Below are positions 60,390 to 64,000 of a stretch of DNA of 64,000 nt, one piece after another. Every line of letters starts with the position of its first letter. Position 1 is the first letter of the stretch. The position numbers were made by a program, and so were the translations under genes. The notes under the pieces were generated by a model, which saw only the letters and a program-made list of their open reading frames with translations, was not told where the DNA came from and did not search any database. The DNA comes from Brevibacterium sp. CCUG 69071 (GTDB taxonomy: Bacteria; Actinomycetota; Actinomycetes; Actinomycetales; Brevibacteriaceae), in assembly GCF_021023135.1 (NCBI RefSeq), contig NZ_PGFV01000002.1, positions 682,001 through 746,000 on the forward strand. The letters are read 5' to 3'.

Positions 60390-60908
60390 ATGAAGAACCG
60401 ATCTGAATACGTCTTTGACATCAGGTCAATGGGATTGCTCGATCATCCGGGTGAGTGGGAACGGGTGAACACCACCCTGTCCGCTCCAGCGGATCTCAAG
60501 ATCGAAGTGATCGGGGTCGCTGAGGGTTCACCGATGACACTCGAGCTGATGTTCGAGAGTGTGTCGGAGGGAATCTACGTGTCGGGAACTGTCTCGGCCG
60601 TGGCCCGCGGCGAGGACGTGAGGACGCTCGAAGCTATCGAGCTGCCTATAGATGTCGACATCAACGAGATGTACGTCTATGAGCAGGCCGAGGGCGACGA
60701 GGACTCCTACGTCATCGACCGGGATCAGCTCGACCTCGAGCCCGCGATCAGAGACGCCGTCGTGATGGCTCTGCCCTTCAGTCCTTCCGAGGACCGGAGC
60801 GAAGAGTTCAGCTACACCGTGGGTGAAGACCTCGAGGTCGACGACGGCGAATCCGAATCGCCGTTCGCATCATTGCAGAGTTTGTTGGATGAGAAGAAAG
60901 AGAGCTAG
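60390..60908 (+). CDS. yceD: YceD/DUF177 family protein
   Basis: 172 residues with a strong AAGGAGGT ribosome site. DUF177 proteins are coupled to rpmF across bacteria and are thought to act in 23S rRNA or 50S biogenesis. Blocks: [86 protein letters not shown] region. The zinc-binding cysteines present in some homologues are absent. rpmF begins 2 bp after the stop. Confidence 0.87.
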   Translation: MKNRSEYVFDIRSMGLLDHPGEWERVNTTLSAPADLKIEVIGVAEGSPMTLELMFESVSEGIYVSGTVSAVARGEDVRTLEAIELPIDVDINEMYVYEQAEGDEDSYVIDRDQLDLEPAIRDAVVMALPFSPSEDRSEEFSYTVGEDLEVDDGESESPFASLQSLLDEKKES

Positions 60909-60910
60909 AC

Positions 60911-61114
60911 GTGGCTGTTCCGAAGCGTAAATTGTCGCGCAGCAACACCCGCCACCGTCGTTCGCAGTGGAAGGCCAAGGCTCCGAACCTGGTCAAGACT
61001 GTGGAGAACGGTCGCGTTGTGTACTCGCGCCCTCACCAGGCCAAGGTCGTCGAAGACGCAGCAGGCACCCCGCTGTTCCTTGAATACAAGGGACGCAAGG
61101 TCGCTGACGTCTGA
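60911..61114 (+). CDS. rpmF: 50S ribosomal protein L32
   Basis: 67 residues from GTG 60911. N-terminal [20 protein letters not shown] is the actinobacterial L32 pattern. There are no cysteines, so this is the zinc-free form. Position between yceD and rnc is the standard bacterial order. Confidence 0.95.
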   Translation: MAVPKRKLSRSNTRHRRSQWKAKAPNLVKTVENGRVVYSRPHQAKVVEDAAGTPLFLEYKGRKVADV

Positions 61115-61118
61115 CACT

Positions 61119-61823
61119 GTGGACACTGACACCACAGCAGCACTGAAGGAGAGTCTCGGGATCGACATCGATCCCGAGACTTTTCGTCTGGCACTGACAC
61201 ACCGCTCCTTCGCCTTCGAAGCCGGCGGCATCCCCACCAACGAGCGCCTCGAGTTCCTCGGCGACTCCGTGCTGGGCCTCGTCGCGACCGAATCGCTCTA
61301 CTACGACAACCCGGATCTGGCCGAGGGGTCGCTGGCGAAGATGCGCTCCGCCGTCGTCAACACCCGTGCACTGGCGCAGATAGCCCGCAGGCACGGAATC
61401 GGGCAGCATATCCTGCTCGGCAAGGGCGAAGAGCTGACCGGCGGTCGGAACAAGGACTCGATCCTCGCCGACACCGTCGAGGCCCTCATCGGCGCCACCT
61501 TCGTCTCGAACGGCCGCGAAGCCGCCTTCGCCTTCGTCCACCGTCTCATCGACTCGATGCTCGACGACGCGGTCAACCTCGGCGCCGGAATGGATTACAA
61601 GACGACGCTGCAGGAAGCCGCGGCCGACCTCGAACTCGGCGCCGTGAGCTACGAGATCACCTCCTCGGGACCCGACCATGCGATGGTCTTCACCGCGGCG
61701 GCGATGCTCGGTCAGAACGCCTGGGGAAGCGGCGACGGCTCCTCGAAGAAGGCCGCCGAGGCGGCCGCAGCAGAGGTTGCCGTCAAGGCCATTCGCACGA
61801 TCTACCCGGACTACCAGCGCTGA
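61119..61823 (+). CDS. rnc: Ribonuclease III
   Basis: 234 residues from GTG 61119, 4 bp after rpmF. Double-strand-specific endonuclease for rRNA and mRNA processing. Nuclease signature NERLEFLGDSVLGLV with the catalytic acidic residues, then DSILADTVEALIGATFV; C-terminal dsRNA-binding domain DYKTTLQEAAADLELGAVSY and GSGDGSSKKAAEAAAAEVAV. Confidence 0.95.
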   Translation: MDTDTTAALKESLGIDIDPETFRLALTHRSFAFEAGGIPTNERLEFLGDSVLGLVATESLYYDNPDLAEGSLAKMRSAVVNTRALAQIARRHGIGQHILLGKGEELTGGRNKDSILADTVEALIGATFVSNGREAAFAFVHRLIDSMLDDAVNLGAGMDYKTTLQEAAADLELGAVSYEITSSGPDHAMVFTAAAMLGQNAWGSGDGSSKKAAEAAAAEVAVKAIRTIYPDYQR

Positions 61824-61845
61824 GCGCTTCCGAGCCGAACCGCTG

Positions 61846-62811
61846 ATGCCCGAGCTTCCCGAGGTTGAGAGCGTCCGCCGCGGCGTCCATGAATGGACCG
61901 CGGGAACGACCATCACCGACGCCGAGGTGATCGACGCCCGAATCCTGGGCACGACGTCCCAGCGACGCATCGATGCCTCGGCTGTCTCGGGTTTTGTCTC
62001 AGCGGTTGCCGAGCGCCGGATCATCGGCGCCGAACGGCGGGGGAAGTTCATGTGGCTGAGCCTAGGGGAGGGGCCTGCGCTTGAGTCGTCAACGTCGGTT
62101 GCTCCGGACTCCCCGCCCGAGTTCAGCCTGCTCGTCCACCTCGGCATGAGCGGACAGCTGCGCATCCACTCGGCCGCCGACCCGGTCCACAAGCACACCC
62201 GCGCGATCCTGCGGCTGGGTGCCGGTGGCGGAGCTGGATCAAGCACCGTTGACGGTGACGGGCAGCCGCGCGAACTGCGGTTCGTCGATCAGCGGATCTT
62301 CGGTCACCTCGGCGTCCAACCTCTTGTGCACGGCTACGGCCGGCTCGTGCCCGCCTCGGCGATCCACATCGCTGCCGATCCGCTCGAGGATGCCTTCGAC
62401 CTCGACCTGGTGGTGGGGGAGCTGGGGAAGAAGCGCACGGCGATCAAGGCCGCGCTGCTCGATCAGACCCTGGTCAGCGGAATCGGCAACATCTACGCCG
62501 ATGAGGCTCTGTTCCGGGCCGGCATCCACCCGCTGGCCATTCCTGCCCGGACCCGCAGATCGCGTCTGGTGGCCGTGCTCGAATCCGCGGCACAAGTGAT
62601 GAGCGATGCCCTGGCCGTGGGCGGAACGAGCTTCGATGCGCTCTATGTCAACGTCAACGGGGAATCCGGCTACTTCGACCGGGCGCTGCTCGTCTACGGT
62701 CGCGGGGGACAGGAATGTGTGCGTTGCGGGACGGCGATTGCGAAGATGACGATCGGCGGCCGCGGCAGCCACTTCTGCCCGCAGTGTCAGAAGCCTCCCC
62801 GGTATCGGTGA
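61846..62811 (+). CDS. mutM: Formamidopyrimidine-DNA glycosylase
   Basis: 321 residues, slightly long because of an insertion around residue 75. Removes 8-oxoguanine and opened purines. N-terminal PELPEVESVRRGV supplies the Pro2 nucleophile and Glu3. VHLGMSGQLRIH contains the catalytic-side Lys/His loop region, QTLVSGIGNIYADEALF the helix-two-turn-helix, and ECVRCGTAIAKM with HFCPQCQK the C-terminal zinc finger. The start ATG 61846 is 22 bp after rnc; an upstream open extension overlaps rnc and is rejected. Confidence 0.96.
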   Translation: MPELPEVESVRRGVHEWTAGTTITDAEVIDARILGTTSQRRIDASAVSGFVSAVAERRIIGAERRGKFMWLSLGEGPALESSTSVAPDSPPEFSLLVHLGMSGQLRIHSAADPVHKHTRAILRLGAGGGAGSSTVDGDGQPRELRFVDQRIFGHLGVQPLVHGYGRLVPASAIHIAADPLEDAFDLDLVVGELGKKRTAIKAALLDQTLVSGIGNIYADEALFRAGIHPLAIPARTRRSRLVAVLESAAQVMSDALAVGGTSFDALYVNVNGESGYFDRALLVYGRGGQECVRCGTAIAKMTIGGRGSHFCPQCQKPPRYR

Positions 62812-62880
62812 AATTACGCTGTCGCTGACACCGACCTCCGTCGGCGACGGCGATGAGGTGTGGTCGGCACGGGCGCGAGT

Positions 62881-63866
62881 TCAACTGCGCCAAAGGTCGA
62901 GCGACGCCCAGTCGAGGGGCGCACCCATAGACTCGACCCTCAGGGCCTGCGATGCTGGGAATTCTCGCAAGAGCGCAGCCAGTTGCTGCGACCAGTCGGT
63001 ACCCGGGTCAATGGACGGCAGGAGATACGCGATGACGGCGAGGGCCTTGTCGGTGCCGAAGCCTCCTTTCGCCGCTGGTTCTTCGCGCAGGTGGTCAAGG
63101 ACTGAGATCTGTCCTGCCTTCGGTCGGGCCGGTGCGTACTGGAGCTTCCTATTGAACAGTCGAGCGTGATGGGCCGCGACGTTGCGTACGTAGTTCAGGC
63201 TGGCCAGCCAACTGGTCATGATCCTCTTAGTTGGGACTCCGAACGCCAGGGCGATCTCCTCAGCGTCCTGCTGGTTCATGCCCCGATAGAGGACGGACAG
63301 ATGGCCCAGCTCAAGAATCTCGGTCAGAGCCCAAACCGGCATCCGGTCGTCGTAGTCTGGCGGAAGTGCTCGACGAATTGCTCATCAGAGTTCCTCTTTC
63401 TCTCCTTGACACGTCGGAGCCACTGCACGTGCCTGCTTGGTGCGGGATCCCGGGCGTCGATGTTCTCAGCGATGAAGCTCTCGGTGAAGCTCGCCGAGTC
63501 CTCGTAGGCGAAGGGTGACCTTCTGCCGAGTACATAGCCGATTCGCATTCGGACTGCGACCTCGATGCGCTCGACGCCGTCCATGACCAGCATGCGCAGC
63601 CGCCGGTCGAAGTCGATGATGTCATCGGCGTGCTGCAGCGTCGTGCCCTGTCTGTAACTGCTGAGCACGCGAATCCCTGCGCGGTTTTCGTCGTCGACGT
63701 ACGGCTCGGACTCACGGAATGGGTAGAGGTAGCCGGTGAGGCGGTAATAGCCAACCGCCTGCAGCATCGTCACGGCTCGGCCGCGATCTTCGATCTCAAC
63801 TCCGTGTCTCGCCAGACGATCGATCTGCTCGTCGACGGACAGCCACGGTTTCGCGTACTCCGCCAT
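62881..63866 (-). pseudogene. abiF: AbiF/AbiD-type abortive infection protein (Abi_2, HEPN), split by a frameshift
   Basis: Two overlapping frames form one protein of about 328 residues. The N-terminal part (63866 to about 63350) has AKPWLSVDEQIDRLARHGV and MLQAVGYYRLTGYLYPFRE, hallmarks of Abi_2 proteins, and ends SDEQFVEHFRQ. The C-terminal part continues MPVWALTEILELGHLSVLY and carries YVRNVAAHHARLFNR, the R-N-x3-H catalytic motif of HEPN ribonucleases. Near 63351-63356 one base appears to be missing: adding one restores FRQxYDDRMPVWALTE. AbiF-type proteins are RNase toxins that stop phage-infected cells. ATG 63866 follows GGGGAGG. Either a decayed gene or a sequence error; as read, the HEPN active site is lost. 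Confidence 0.85.
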
Positions 63867-63876
63867 GGTCCTCCCC

Positions 63877-63922
63877 GGAAAGAAAATCAGCCCGCGCCTT
63901 ACGGCAACGGGCTGATCATGAT
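63877..63922 (-). ncRNA. Structured RNA upstream of abiF (abiF RNA-like hairpin)
   Basis: On the abiF strand a TATACT box (63934-63929) predicts a transcript start near 63922. The RNA then has a 9-bp stem ATCAGCCCG/CGGGCTGAT (63916-63908 with 63894-63886), an internal loop, a 3-bp stem GCC/GGC closed by a GTAA (GNRA) tetraloop, and a U-rich run TTTTCTTT. The abiF ribosome site follows directly. A conserved RNA motif upstream of abiF genes is known (abiF RNA motif). Identity with it is inferred from position and structure. Confidence 0.65.
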
Positions 63923-63961
63923 GCTACGAGTATATCACTGCCTGCAGACAGCAGAGCCGCC

Positions 63962-64000
63962 CTACCGCCGATACCCCGCTGCGCGGGCCAGGAAGGCCTT
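63962..64000 (-). CDS. C-terminal end of a leftward gene (partial, unidentified)
   Basis: On the minus strand the window edge begins an open frame KAFLARAAGYRR that stops at TAG (63962-63964), 28 bp before the abiF promoter. It looks like an ordinary gene end by codon use, but 12 residues are too few to name it. Confidence 0.3.
   Translation of the reverse strand, partial: KAFLARAAGYRR

Noticed and set aside
63886..63916. A CRISPR repeat.
   Set aside because: The hairpin resembles a CRISPR direct repeat but occurs once, without spacers or cas genes. It fits the RNA upstream of abiF.

Overview
The window reads as chromosomal DNA of a high-GC Gram-positive actinobacterium, most like the Micrococcales and Brevibacterium in particular. 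That placement is inferred from protein recall, not from a search. Signs of it are the leuCD operon with a divergent IclR-type regulator, an IdeR/DtxR iron box, a cysteine-free ribosomal protein L32, an Eis-type acetyltransferase, a DUF222/HNH protein, and many genes whose TAnnnT -10 box sits 6-7 nt before the start codon, as in leaderless actinobacterial transcripts. No rRNA, CRISPR array, insertion sequence or prophage was seen. Coding density is high and genes often overlap by 4 nt (ATGA, GTGA or TTGA).

Layout. 1-7.7 kb holds amino-acid biosynthesis: the 3' end of ilvC, serA behind a CRP/GlxR-type box, leuB and ilvE, with a PAP2 phosphatase and a CitE-like lyase on the other strand. 7.9-24 kb is mixed housekeeping and accessory: an MFS permease, a DUF222/HNH protein, a GNAT, an iron-regulated siderophore-interacting protein, a prolyl oligopeptidase, a lipoate ligase with reversed domain order, an S51-like peptidase, thyX with a variant signature, a HIT protein, an alcohol dehydrogenase and hrpB. 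24-28.2 kb holds a FAH-family enzyme, gltX, a prolyl aminopeptidase, and tRNA-Gln(CTG) and tRNA-Glu(CTC).

29.3-38.6 kb is a galactose island. galM, galT and galK sit beside a transporter in the ytfQ-ytfR-ytfT-yjfF order (galactofuranose/galactose type) and a DeoR-family regulator. galT and ytfQ promoters share a 16-bp palindromic motif. The ATPase gene ytfR has an apparent frameshift near its 5' end. 38.6-41.7 kb is an ltbR/ndgR-type regulator diverging from leuCD.

41.9-62.8 kb is a mostly conserved actinobacterial backbone: murA-plsC-gpsA-(PEBP)-ddl, DUF3515, thiL, a DAK2 protein, recG, rsmD, coaD, yceD, rpmF, rnc and mutM. Two insertions interrupt it: a VOC protein with a WYL regulator, and an ectoine-type ABC transporter (ehuABCD) with a GntR/FCD regulator.

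At the right edge is the most unusual locus: an AbiF-type (Abi_2/HEPN) abortive-infection gene, split by a frameshift, preceded by its own promoter and a compact hairpin with a GNRA loop and U-tract. This fits the toxin-plus-structured-RNA arrangement known for AbiF systems.
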